The translations under genes were made by a program, and so were the position numbers. From assembly GCA_009823395.1 (NCBI GenBank), contig CM020502.1, positions 23,842,444-23,906,443 on the forward strand: 64,000 nt of DNA, in the 5' to 3' direction. Shown piece after piece: positions 25,310 through 45,623 of the stretch. The stretch comes from Thamnaconus septentrionalis. Its lineage: Eukaryota > Chordata > Actinopteri > Tetraodontiformes > Monacanthidae. The notes beneath the pieces were generated by a model. That model saw nothing but the letters and a program-made list of their open reading frames with translations, was not told where the DNA came from and made no database searches. Numbering within the stretch: the first letter of the stretch is position 1; each line of letters starts with the position of its first letter.

Positions 25310-28300
25310 ACACACGCTACACACGCTGTGCTCTTGGCATCATAGTGACATCCAGTACAGAAAACAACACCATCAATCCTTGCTCTTTGTCTCTCAGACA
25401 GCAATGTGAGTTGTGCAGGCAGCAGATTTTTTTTTTAAAATATATATATAAATCTTATACAGCATAACAGAATTATTTTGGTGCACATCATGGCAAACGG
25501 CTTGAGGTCTATTTTAAGGCCAATTTTTCTTCTTCAAAGCACACTGGACATGTGAAGAGCAGAAACCGAAGCTCCAGACACATTGCTTTTTTTATTGCTG
25601 GATCTCCAAAACCACCCTAAAACGCTAAACTAATTTAGTGAGGAGAAAAATAGGCACAATGCTAAAATTAGACATCTGGATGTTCGACGCTACAAGCTCT
25701 TGTAGGGAGGAATCACAGTATCCGATCAGGACTAAGCCTCACTAATACTTCCAGTTTAAACACAGCAGAGTCCAAACTCAGATTAGCATGCAGATGTGCA
25801 GGGATATTTGAAAAAAACAGCAAAAAAACCCCAAAAAATCTCAATGCTACAGTTTACACCACCAGTTAATTAAATGGCCTGAAAGAGCAGCGATAACAAA
25901 AACGACTTAAGAAGCTCCAGGTGCACAGCATAGTGCTGGAAACTCAATATACTGTGTTTAACCTTGGATTAAACACAGTAAGCAGCAAACTGATGAGTTG
26001 AAAATGTCTCATCAAAATCTCTTTTCTGAAAGAAGACTTTCTAAACTCTTACTTTATCAAGTACTGCAAACAAAATGCGCAAAATGAGGAAACAAGCCAA
26101 AAACACAGAAAAATTGCTGATATACTATATTTATGTTCTTCCCCAAACAAGAATTTGAATAATGAGAAGGAAAACATGGTAAAAATAAAGGGAAAAAGTC
26201 CCTATGTTAACTTGCAAAAACTGACTTCCTCTTCGTTTGTTTGTTTGTGTCAGAGATGAGCAGGATGATTAGCAGCAACACATGGGCAGATGGCTGTCAG
26301 GTAGAGAGGATTAGAGCAGCTCCAGGTTACACTTTCACTGTGTAATCTTTAATACTCTTACACACACAAGCACACAAACACACACAAGGAGAAGTGTTCA
26401 GCAAAACTGCATTATTATTAAGAATTTACCGATGAATCCTTGTTGAAACACACAGGAGAAGCTGTTTGAAGTGTGATACACCGCGTCAGGTGAGCAGGAT
26501 TACACTCACAAGCAGGCTGCGGGTCAGTCATGCCTCTCTGGTCAGTGGACTAATTGAATAATCTGCGAGCATCTGAGAGTAATGGGATTATCCGATGGGT
26601 CAGACCCGCTCACATGTGCGTACTAAGTTGTTTGACGTCCTGCAACGAGTCAAACCGCCTCTGGCGCTGATGTGCAGGCTCTGGGTTCAGCAATGTGGGG
26701 AATCAAAAGCAGTCGGGACCCAGCGGAGCAGAGCAGGAGAAGGAACAGGCTGTTTGTCCATCTGACAGGGTCAAACATGCCGAGGAGGCGAGAGAAAACA
26801 AAAGCTGCAGCAAAAATCAAAAACAACTGAAAACACAATCAAATGTTCCTTTGTTATGTGACAAAATAGAACGTATGCTATGTACGATTACAAACAGGAG
26901 CAACTGCATGCAAGCTTGACAGTACATTACAGTCACATTCCAAAAAGGAATTCACTAGTATTCAGTATACAGGGAAACATTATGCCTTGAATGAGATTAT
27001 ACGGCAGAGGGAAGATAACAACCTTGTTGGCTTAATAGAAATATGTGATTTTGAGGAAAACATTTTTCTTTTGGAGAATTTACATAATCTGAATGATTCC
27101 CTTGTATTTAATTGGCTACAGTGTACGAATGTATAAAGACTTTTATTTTTGCATGGACATCCAGACAGATGCCAATGTGCCTAAACCTGCAGAACATCAT
27201 TATAATGGGGTCACTCTACTTTCAAGCCAAAATACTGCCACCATTATGTCATATGGTTTTGTGCGTTATCGTCCATTTTCTGTTTCTTGCTGTTTGTGTG
27301 ACTCCTTCTTGTGTTCTCCCCCAGCAAAGAGCGCTGTGCCATAGCTCACCTTCCAACAGTGGCTTGACCTTGGTGCCAGGTCATGATTGGTGGACGTAGG
27401 TTCGCGCTCCGGTGGTCGTCTGCCCACACTGCAGCAGGGCTGTTGTTTTCCCTGCTGTAAGTCATGGAGATCGTAAAATAATATAAAAACTATGATTTAA
27501 AGGTTGAAGGATTACAGTGTGCCTTCCTCCGTGTTGCGGCTAGTTTCACATTGTAACACCCCAGGTGTTCGCTGCAGTTAAAAAAAGAGAAACTTTGTCA
27601 AACACTTTTCCATTAGAGGTTTTACTTCATACAAAAAATACCAGATGTTACAAAACAGCAAAAGAAAAATAACGTGCCAGACATTCAAATAGTGCTCCGC
27701 TTGCTGTGTTTCTTCCCTTCTGACATTTGAAAGCCTGCTAAACTTTAGAACTGGTCGGTTTGTTCTGCTCCAAATAGAATCCCGGCCCTTGCGTCGTGAA
27801 AGGGCTCCACTGTGAGAGACAGTCCCGAAATGCTTCCTCTTACAGCGAATGTGGTCCAATTTTCCAAAAAAACAAGCTCTAAAAAACAAAGGCCTGTTGT
27901 GAGCAAGACGTCCAGAGGACATGGTGTGAAGGTTAAAAACGGGAAAGACTCAAAAACGGAACAACGGCCACATTTGTTGATACGAGTTTGTCAAAGGAAT
28001 ACACAAGAGTATGTATAAAATATAGAAGGCAGAAAGTGAAAAGCAATAATAAAATATACGTTCTCTCTCTCTCTCTCTCTCCACTGCTTTTATCAAGTAT
28101 GTTTAAAACCAAACAGACAAACATTAAGTCCATTCTACCCCCCCAGCACACACATTCAACTTTTTAGTTTTTTCCACAGCGGCCTCCTCTTCCTCATGGC
28201 TGGAGTTCAAACATGACAAAACAATGCCAACTCAAGCCATCGCCTGAGCCTTTATAAAAGGTCAAACGGGCGCCAAAGATGACCAGCAACGGGCGTCGCA

Positions 28301-28889
28301 TAACAGCAGCAGCAGCAGCAGCAGATGAAGAGGGTCCCGTCCGTCTGTCCGTGGCTCGTCTGTGTCTCTGAGCAGGTTTGTTAAGGCAGATGCGGTGCAT
28401 TAATCTGACTAATGGAGCCGTGCCGGCGTCACTGTCAAACGGAGGTTATGGCGGCGGCCTGGAGAGGCTGCTTTGCTGTGGCTGTGCTGAGATTTCGGAG
28501 CCTTGCTAAACCTGCAGGGAAACCACAGCCGGCTCACACACAAATGCCGCGGATGATTTCACGTGCGCTGCAGAGCTGCCCGTGAGCTCCAATTTCTGGA
28601 TTGGCTGCCAGACAAACTCTGTCCTGCGACCTCGTCTTCGTCTTTGGCACCCTCCGCTGTGCTGTGTTTGTTCCAGCCCCGGACCCTCCCGCATTTCTCT
28701 GCACACGCCACGTCAGCACAACCCCCTGTATGCCGCAGTTACTACTCCTGCGTGGAAGGGTGTCAAAGGTCAAAAGGTTCTTAGAGGGAGAGACACAATG
28801 ACGGCGTTTTAAACAGCTTTCTGGATCTACGCTGGGGATTTTGCTTCGCTCCAGCTGCTTTAAATAAGAATCTGAGTTGCATATATTTT
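21621..28889. other. adipor2-wnt5b intergenic region
   Basis: 7.3 kb, mostly AT-rich. It contains a CA array at 25263-25308, two short hairpins (23696-23723, 25950-25980), a (CT)n tract at 28063-28081 and a (CAG)n tract at about 28302-28324. The last kilobase is richer in GC. No ORF has an ATG start and recognisable product. Confidence 0.6.
25263..25308. repeat. (CA)n microsatellite, imperfect start
   Basis: CA array with two CG-interrupted units at its left end, in the adipor2-wnt5b intergenic region. Confidence 0.9.
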
Positions 28890-28918
28890 TTTATTTATTA
28901 CTTCATTATATATTTATT
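28890..28918 (-). terminator. wnt5b: candidate poly(A) signals of wnt5b
   Basis: Three minus-strand AATAAA hexamers (plus TTTATT at 28890-28895, 28894-28899 and 28913-28918) lie in an AT-rich stretch about 450-470 nt after the stop. Confidence 0.45.
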
Positions 28919-29363
28919 TCACCTCTTATATCTTTGAAAAAAAAAATCACACATGCTATATGTGGTCCAGTTGATTCACTCTCAAGGTCCCCTTTTTCCG
29001 TGTTGTCCATTTCAGTTTAGGTGTTCTCCTTTTTGCCTGTCCATTTCTCCTTCCCTCAGGGTTGTGATCAGGAATTTTGTACAGCATGACAGTGTCCGAT
29101 GAAAGGAAATCGTTGGGGAATATACGACCCAAAAATAATCAGAAAATCTGTGTTGACTCCTCTCGTCCCACGTCTCCCTCCGCTCCGATCTAGCTCCACG
29201 CATAACTGACCACCCAGACGCACGGCGGAGAGAGGAAGGGAGGATAAACCTACAACTCTGAGTCTAAAATCATCCTGAACAAAAACCCTGGAAACTCCTC
29301 TTTGTCCTGCATCCTTCATCCTTCCCCCGCCTTCCCCGCTCCCTCCCCCCACTCTCTCCAGTG
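28890..29363 (-). other. wnt5b: wnt5b 3' UTR (probable extent)
   Basis: Non-coding DNA between the wnt5b stop and a cluster of minus-strand poly(A) hexamers. No other ORF is credible. The use of this cluster, and so the length of about 470 nt, is inferred. Confidence 0.45.
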
Positions 29364-38396
<9,033 letters not shown>

Positions 38397-38900
38397 GGTC
38401 CGCTGCTGCCGCGTCACAGCCACACAGCCGGTGCTGGAGGAAGACATGGATAAAAAAAAAAAGGATCCAGCCCGGTCTTTTCTGATAGAGATAAGCTGCG
38501 TCGCTGCAGAGAGTTCAACTGAAGTCCCGGAGTTCTCCTTTACAAACAGTCCACTTGTCGTTTACGCTCTGTGCTCTTCTTTGGCTAAGACAGCCATTAC
38601 AGTAAGTGCAATAAAGTCACAAAAATGTTTGAAATCCTTGAATCGGATTCGATTTGATGCAGTGGATTTACAGCATTGCTTCTGAAGAATGCGGGAATCC
38701 ACCGTCCCGTTAAGAGCTTCAATTAAAAAGAAAAAATCTTGCGTAAAAGTTTGGCGAACGTTTTACGCGCAGTGCGAAGCGAGGAGTGCGTCCAAAACTT
38801 TTGCAGCAGCCACAACGCAGGTGGAGCAATGCTTGAAGGTGGGTGCGAAGAGGCTTCGGTGTTGACCTGATGGGGAGATTTAACAAGCAGATTTACAGCT
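38397..38900 (-). promoter_or_regulatory. wnt5b: wnt5b 5' leader and proximal promoter region
   Basis: Region upstream of the wnt5b start. It holds one in-frame upstream ATG (38447) in poor context. No TATA box or initiator is clear enough to place a start site. A pyrimidine-rich stretch follows at 38920-39060. Confidence 0.3.
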
Positions 38901-40141
38901 AATGAAGCGGCAAAGCGGCTCTCCCCTTCCTGTCCCTTCCTCTCCCCTCACAGCCACTCCACTTCTCTCCTCACCTCTCCCCCTTTTGGTCAGCTCTCCT
39001 CCTCCTCTTATCCAACCCCCCAGTCCTACACCTCCTACCCGAAACCCCTCCTGCTTCGCTCTATCCGTGGCATCCGTGTATTGCGCGCATGTGCTTGCGC
39101 AAAGCTCCCCAAACGTCAGACGCAGTCCACACTCCGCGCCTGAGTGAACAAAGGCACCTGTGATGATGCATTGAGAGGGTTTTTGCATGCAAAATGACTT
39201 GAAACCTGCACGGGGTTGTGTATTATATCTTTCCCCCCTACTTGTACTCTTACCTTTTTAGCCACTACTCCCCTGGCGATTTAATAATCCCTTCTTAGCC
39301 AAAGCGAATCAATCTCATGTATGTGAGTGATTGCACGGTGGAGGGACAACTCAGGCTCGCACGCCAGAAAGTTTAAAAAAAAAAAAAAGTTTAAGTTCAC
39401 GTGCGTCAAATTCCTGTAAATAGCCCAAGTGAAAAATGTCTTTGAGAACAAGGTGAGTGGCCCAGAATCCTCTAATCCCCTCCTCTTTGGTCTGCGAAAA
39501 TAAAAGATAAAACACGACCCCCACCTCCCACACACCCCTGTGCACATAGCCCACATTCTAGCCCACCGGACAGGCCGAGGGGGTGAGTGAGCTGGAGGGA
39601 GCTCTCCTTGATTCATATCCCGGTCAAAGGCAGACTACGACCCCATGGAGAAAAAAGCAGCCGTCTTTTCATCGGTCCAAAGAGGAACAACCAGAGATTA
39701 AAGCTGGAAAAACTGCTTGAAATATTTCAATTTGGGAAGGAAAAAACAACAACATTTGTTTAACCCATGTTCTAAACAGTACGCACAAAACCATTAATGC
39801 CTTTCAAGTTCACGAATCAGTTACGGCATTATCCCCCCACTTTCACTCCATGTTTGGCGTGCGTGAAAGGCCAATTAAAAACTGTGGCTCAAAAGACAAT
39901 AGAATTAGTTAAATCCGAGGAGCATTACATCGTGTTAAGTGGCCAAAGTGAGATTCGAGAGTGTGCGATCTGTTGAATTGTGTGTGTTATCTTCACATGA
40001 ATGTTTGTTTCTAGCACTTTTTTTTTTGGCAGAATTTCTGGTCTTTCTCCCCAGTTAAGAATCGGATGTCCCTCTGCTCTACATGATAATAGCGCTGCAA
40101 TGCGAAGCATAGCTTTCATCTCTGCGGGGAGAGGTGGGAGT

Positions 40142-40256
<115 letters not shown>

Positions 40257-40774
40257 AGTGATCCAACAGGCTGCTTTCAATATACATCTGATTGATATTC
40301 CGTTAAGGGCGGGTGTTTGGTCAAAGTCAGGTGGAGCGACTGAATCAACAACGACACAAAGGCATGTCGGGAGACTCAAAGGTAAAAACAGAAAAAAACA
40401 AAACAAAACAGAAAACAAAAAACGCGACGGCACTGAAACTGGCAGCTCGGAATGCGACCCCGAGGCTCAGCAGCTCAGTCACCCCCCTCCTCTGATTCCC
40501 GTCTTGTTTCTTCAGTCACCATCTGTGACGAGACGCCGTGGGAAGATGAAGGAGGTTGCAACAGCACCCTCTAGTGGTGAAATGGTTTTACACAGACGTC
40601 GGGTCACTCATTCATTGATTCCTGTGCTGCAGCAGCTGGGACAGAAAGGTCTATTAACAAAACAGACTTCAACATGTATATTAACACAATCGATGCCAAA
40701 ACGCAAAAATGATAATAAATACCAAAATATGTTTGCATAATAAATGTACTAGTTTTGTAATCTTGGTGTAAAAG

Positions 40775-40808
<34 letters not shown>

Positions 40809-40934
40809 GGTTGTTTGTCTTTCAATGTGACTCTGTGATGACTTGTCGACTTGTACAGCGTGCACCCCATGACAGCTGAGATAGGCTCCAGCAGACCCCT
40901 GCTACCCTGATGATGATGCTACATCATCATCATC

Positions 40935-40966
<32 letters not shown>

Positions 40967-41092
40967 GTCGTCGTCTTCATCATCATCATCATCATCATCA
41001 TCACCCATCCATCCATCCATCCATATATACCCGCTTCGAAAACGTATAGAAAAGTAATGACCCCAAGTGGGTTTAGAAAATGGATGGATAAT
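40775..41092. repeat. dispersed fish repeat, copy B, rearranged, with GAT/ATC arrays
   Basis: Reverse-orientation pieces of the copy A repeat (GATGACTTGTCGACTTGTAC, GCTGAGATAGGCTCCAGCAG) at 40820-40905. A forward head (CCATATATACCCGCTTC) lies at about 41020-41037 and a reverse head (GTTTAGAAAATGGATGGAT) at about 41070-41090. Trinucleotide arrays (GAT)n at 40775-40807 and (ATC)n at 40922-41003 lie in inverted orientation. Confidence 0.65.
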
Positions 41093-41120
41093 GTGCAATG
41101 AATTGTTGAACAGCTGTAAC

Positions 41121-41284
41121 CAGTGTTGGCAAGTAATCTATTACTGAGTAATCTAAATATTTTTTAACTAAAGTAATTAGTAATTGATTCTTATGAAACA
41201 AAGTGGCTAAAGAAGTAATTAGATTACTTTTAAAGGAGTAATCAGTAGTTGGACTACTTTTATGGAGTAATCCCAACAACACTG
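41121..41284. mobile_element. hAT-like MITE (164 bp)
   Basis: Begins CAGTGTTGGCAAGTAATC and ends GTAATCCCAACAACACTG, which are inverted ends. It is filled with GTAATTAG/TTACTTTT words, as in a very common fish MITE. The flanks GCTGTAAC (41113-41120) and ACTGTAAC (41285-41292) match at 7 of 8 bases, so an 8-bp target duplication is still visible. Confidence 0.85.
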
Positions 41285-41903
41285 ACTGTAACTGCAGAAA
41301 ATTGTAGACCTGCAATTTTGAAATCTAACCAGCCAATGAGGAATGAGCATCAAGAGTGCCTGACATCAAATATAAAGAAACTGAATCAAATTAGTACATT
41401 GCAAAATCAAAGTCAGCCATCTTCTTAGCAGTTTACCTCGTCTTTAATGGGGATACAACAACAAAATTCATGTGTATTAAAACATAACCACAAAGAGAAA
41501 CCACGTCCTCTGAACACTGATGGTGCGTTCAAGGGAGACGTGTGACGCCGTGTGAGCACAGCTTGGCACAGAAGGAGGCGCTGCGCTGTTTTCCAGTCCG
41601 GCAGCTTGTGATGTGCTGTTGAAACCACAAGGAGGAGTAGTCGAGCTGCAGCCTGCTTCTTTCTAGCCTGAAGCGATGGAGGTGAGGAGGTGAAGAGGAA
41701 GGGAAGGGAATAGCGAAGGGAAGGGAGGATGTCTCGGAGGAAGGGAGGGTGAGGGAGAGAGAGGGTGAGGGAGGTAGAGAGAGGGTGAGGAAGAGTGAGG
41801 GAGGGGGCACTGACACAAAACTTGGCTGGAGCGGGCTGATGAAAGAAAGACATAGGAGGGAGAACATAGTGGGTGAAAGGAAGAGGGAGTGTCCAAGTAA
41901 TGG

Positions 41904-41904
<1 letters not shown>

Positions 41905-41960
<56 letters not shown>
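41905..41960. repeat. (CA)n microsatellite
   Basis: CA array within a longer purine-rich (GGGAGAG-type) segment at 41700-41900. Confidence 0.95.
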
Positions 41961-41962
<2 letters not shown>

Positions 41963-43079
41963 GAGCAGGCAGAGATCGGGGAGCGAGAGAGGACATGTCC
42001 CTGGAGGATATGAGCAATAGCCATGCAACAGGGAGCAACGCCTGAGAAAACTCGGCAGCTCCTCTCCGGATTAACAGCAGCTTCACCCCCCGCTCCCCCC
42101 ACTCCCACCTCACCCCACCCCCTCTCCCATTGCCCGCAGTGCCAGACGTGCAGCGCCAGCTCCGTCCTGCCGGGAAACCAGCTGCAGCCTGGCAGCTAAG
42201 TCCGCCGAGCTTCACCCCACTGGAGCCTGGAGGCTGCAGGCTGGAGGCTGGAGGCTGTGCCAGACTGAGCCCAAATCCCAACTTTTAGAGCTGATTGTCC
42301 GAGATGACTCGAAAAAATGTCGAGAAATCAGGTTGAAACGGAATTTCGATCTTAAGTCTTGAAAAAAAAAGAAAAGAAAAGCCACCTTTCAGAGTTCATC
42401 TATATTTGACAAAATGTTGTTTGTGCTTTCTTAACAAAGTGTGCATCTTGCCGTTGGAAGAAGTCAATGAGGAAGAAGTGGCCAGGCTGTCCACTGACAT
42501 TAGCGACAGTGTCATCCATGCACGCGGCATCATGAGGGGAGTGTGCGATTTGGGACGCGGCCTTTGTGTCCCCTGTTACTCTCCTCCCCTTCCTCTCTCC
42601 TCTTTCTCCTCCTCCACCCATCCATCCTTCCTTCTGTCAGCTGGCAGAAGATGAGTCATGCCTCTCGCTGCAAGGCTATAACTCTCTCCCCTCCTCTCAC
42701 TCGCACTCTCTAAATATATCTCCTCCGTTCACTTCTCCTCCCCGCTCTTTTCGCTCAGTCTCTCTCTCTCTCACTCTCGCACATCTTTCGCGTCGCCATC
42801 TGTTTCTTTACATCGCCTCTGCTTTGTTCTGGGACTCGGCGAAGGAGCTCGCCTCTCTCATCCCCCTCCCCTTCCACATTCTCTCTGTCTCTGCGTGAAA
42901 GTCAAACTCATCCGCCTTTCATGTTTTCATCTTCCTCTCCTTTTCCCCCCTGTCTGCACTTTCCGACGGTGCACCCAGCTGTTCCCAAACTCCCTTGTCT
43001 CTTAACTGTGACAGTTCGAACATACATCATCGCCTCTTTGGACTCTCCGCAGCGTGTCTGGTGTCGTCTTGGCCTCACC

Positions 43080-43352
43080 AAAGGCGTGTAGCTGTGGCAG
43101 AGCTTCTTATAGATGCACATAGTGTTGCAAAAAGACTGGAAATTGACTGAGCTCATTTCTTTAAATGCCTTTGCATTCAGAGACAACCTCCTCATATTGT
43201 AAATGTTTTTGTTTTTTTTATAATATTACTGTAACGTTGATTAGTTAGTAAGTTTTGCTGCCTTTTGGCCAGGACTTCCCTTGGAAGAGAGGTTTATAAT
43301 CTCAATGGGACTTTCCTGGTAAAATAAAGGCTATTTAAAATAAAAAAAAAAA
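43080..43352 (+). mobile_element. 3' end of a non-LTR retrotransposon (LINE remnant)
   Basis: A short reading-frame remnant (KDWKLTELISLNAFAFRDNL then LIL and a stop, about 43128-43200) resembles the C-terminus of LINE ORF2. It is followed by the tail segment TTTGGCCAGGACTTCCCTTG and AATCTCAATGGGACTTTCCT, then AAATAAAGG and a poly(A)-like end at 43352, as in common fish LINE 3' ends. Truncated at the 5' side. The exact clade (Rex/L2/CR1-type) is not decidable here. Confidence 0.65.
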
Positions 43353-43638
43353 CATTGTCATCTTATTATGCTGAAATCTCTTGTCTATACATTCAAACTC
43401 TGCTGGCATGATTATTAAAAACAGGGCATTGGTTTCCCCACATAAAAGCATTATTTGAAGTGTATCCTATTCATTATTATTTATTTGCTTGCTTCTGTAG
43501 CATGTTTATAACAATGTTTACTGTCGTAACTGGATTTGCACAGTTTCTTCCAAGAGCGTCAATTTGGATGAAACAAGAAGATGAGGAGAAATTTCAAATC
43601 ATAACAACAGTCTTTGAAAGTTTGGGGAGGTTAGAAAC

Positions 43639-43800
43639 TCATTCATCTTCTATACCCGCTTGGTCCTGCACTCAGGGTCACGGGGGTCTGCTGGAGCCTA
43701 TCCCTGCTGTCTTAGGGCGAAGGCAGGGTACACCCTGGACAAGTCGCCAGTTCATCGCAGGGCCACATAGAAACAAACAACCATTCACCCGAACTCATGT
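43639..43800 (+). repeat. dispersed fish repeat, copy A
   Basis: Contains TCATCTTCTATACCCGCTTG, CAGGGTCACGGGG, CTGGAGCCTATCCCTGCTGT, GGCAGGGTACACCCTGGACA and GTCGCCAGTTCATCGCAGGG in order. I recognise these words as a very common teleost interspersed repeat. This is the most complete copy in the window. Confidence 0.75.
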
Positions 43801-43968
43801 TTTATCCATAATCCTCTTGTGGTGCCAGCATGTTTACAATATAGATTATCTTTTGTCAAACTTTACACAAGTGGTTTGATGTGAGCGCCGGCTGCATGTC
43901 AAAATGTAAAAAAAGGAGCTCAGTTCTGATGTTTTCCCCATGAAACCTATGCACACACATACCCGAGA

Positions 43969-43972
43969 CGCG

Positions 43973-44067
<95 letters not shown>
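43969..44067. repeat. (CG)n(CA)n array, about 99 bp
   Basis: About six CG units and then about 43 CA units: one unbroken alternating purine-pyrimidine tract. Confidence 0.95.
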
Positions 44068-44068
<1 letters not shown>

Positions 44069-45538
44069 AACAATATGCAGCCCATTCATGCCAGCCACTG
44101 ACAGAGCGCATTGAGAAAATGCCAAAATGCTGACTAGTGAGGGAAAGGGAGAGCACACGGTTGAAAAACCTCCTATGTTAGACTGCAAGGCTGGCAGAAA
44201 ACAAAAGCATTGTTGAGGGCGCGCACACACACATGCAGAGAGAGAGACGCACACACGCACGCACACCTAGGCAGCCTGTGTGGAGCAAAGAGCAAAGCGG
44301 AGCAGCCAAGCGCATTAGGAAACATGCGCCCACACACACGGACGGGGAACTGTCCTCTTCTTCCTGTCACACAGGAAGAAGAGGACTGTGAAAGAATAAA
44401 AGAGGAGATTTAAAAAAAATGCATTTGTTATTGTTACGTTAACCACCCGTTGTCTTTGGTGAAAATTTCAGTGGTGCTTGAGTTAATACTACTGCAGCGT
44501 TCGGGGGGGAACAGCCCCCCGCTGGACGTCATCGCTCAGGAGGCAGATGCTGCTGCGTTGCAGACTGAGATTGTGGCCATTCCTCTCACTTCACAAAAGA
44601 CAGCACCATTAAATTCAAAATAAATAACTAAATAAATAAAATCACACTCTGGGGTGGTGTTTTGCTCTCGCTAAACTGTGCAATAAAGGCCTGCTTCCTC
44701 CTGTGCTGCACGACCTGCGAGAGAGGGATCGGGTAGAGAAATGGGGAACAGAGGAGCCTTCAAGGTGGGTACACTCACGCGCGCACGCACGCACGCGCGC
44801 ACGCGTTTAACCACAGTGTATAGGTGAAGTTTCGGTGAAGCAAGGCAACACCTCCAGAAGCATTAAAGATTTAACACTAGTAGGGTACAGTGGGAGGGCA
44901 CACACACGCATTCAAACAAAAGGGTTGGACTGGCTTTAAGAGTTGGCTTTGAAAGTGTTGGCTTATATAAAATACATATGTACAAATATAACATGGGTCA
45001 CCGACTAACATATACACGTTAGTCGACGACCCGAGCAGAATAAGCACAATTGCGGCAAAGGTTGTGCTGTTGACGAGGCAGGAGCAATTACCCAGCTTGA
45101 TCCTCCCCCTCCCCATCACCATAGCCACATGTATCACGGTGGGTCACATGATGAGTGACCCGTTGGGAGAGAATAAAAGATCCCCGCGTAAACAAGCTGG
45201 GACGCTACGACGTCACTGCTGCCGTCTCAACACATCTCCTCTCGCTGCTGCCACACGTCTGCCCGCTGTTCCTCAAAATTCACAAGCCAGCGGGTGGCTC
45301 CCCTGCTTCGTCTCCCTGACTGAGGAGACGCTCTAAAAATACTCCTCCCCTGACCCGCTCCTCTATTTTTTCTTACCCCTTTTACCTCCTTCCATCCGTC
45401 CCATTTACCCAACCATCCCTTCCTCTCCTGTGCTCATCACCACAGCAGTTTTTTTTTCTCTCTGAGAAATATGACACACGGCAGCAGGGTGCGAGCAGAA
45501 CACAGACGCACACGCACGCACGCATGCGCGCGCACTCA

Positions 45539-45540
<2 letters not shown>

Positions 45541-45620
<80 letters not shown>
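45541..45620. repeat. (CA)n microsatellite, 80 bp
   Basis: Pure CA array preceded by an imperfect GCAC/GCGC stretch from about 45508. Confidence 0.95.

Positions 45621-45623
<3 letters not shown>

Noticed and set aside
41425..42281. Overlapping minus-strand frames of 227 and 250 codons
   Set aside because: Composed of Ser/Leu/Pro-rich translation of a GGGAGA-type purine tract and a CA array; simple-sequence artefacts.
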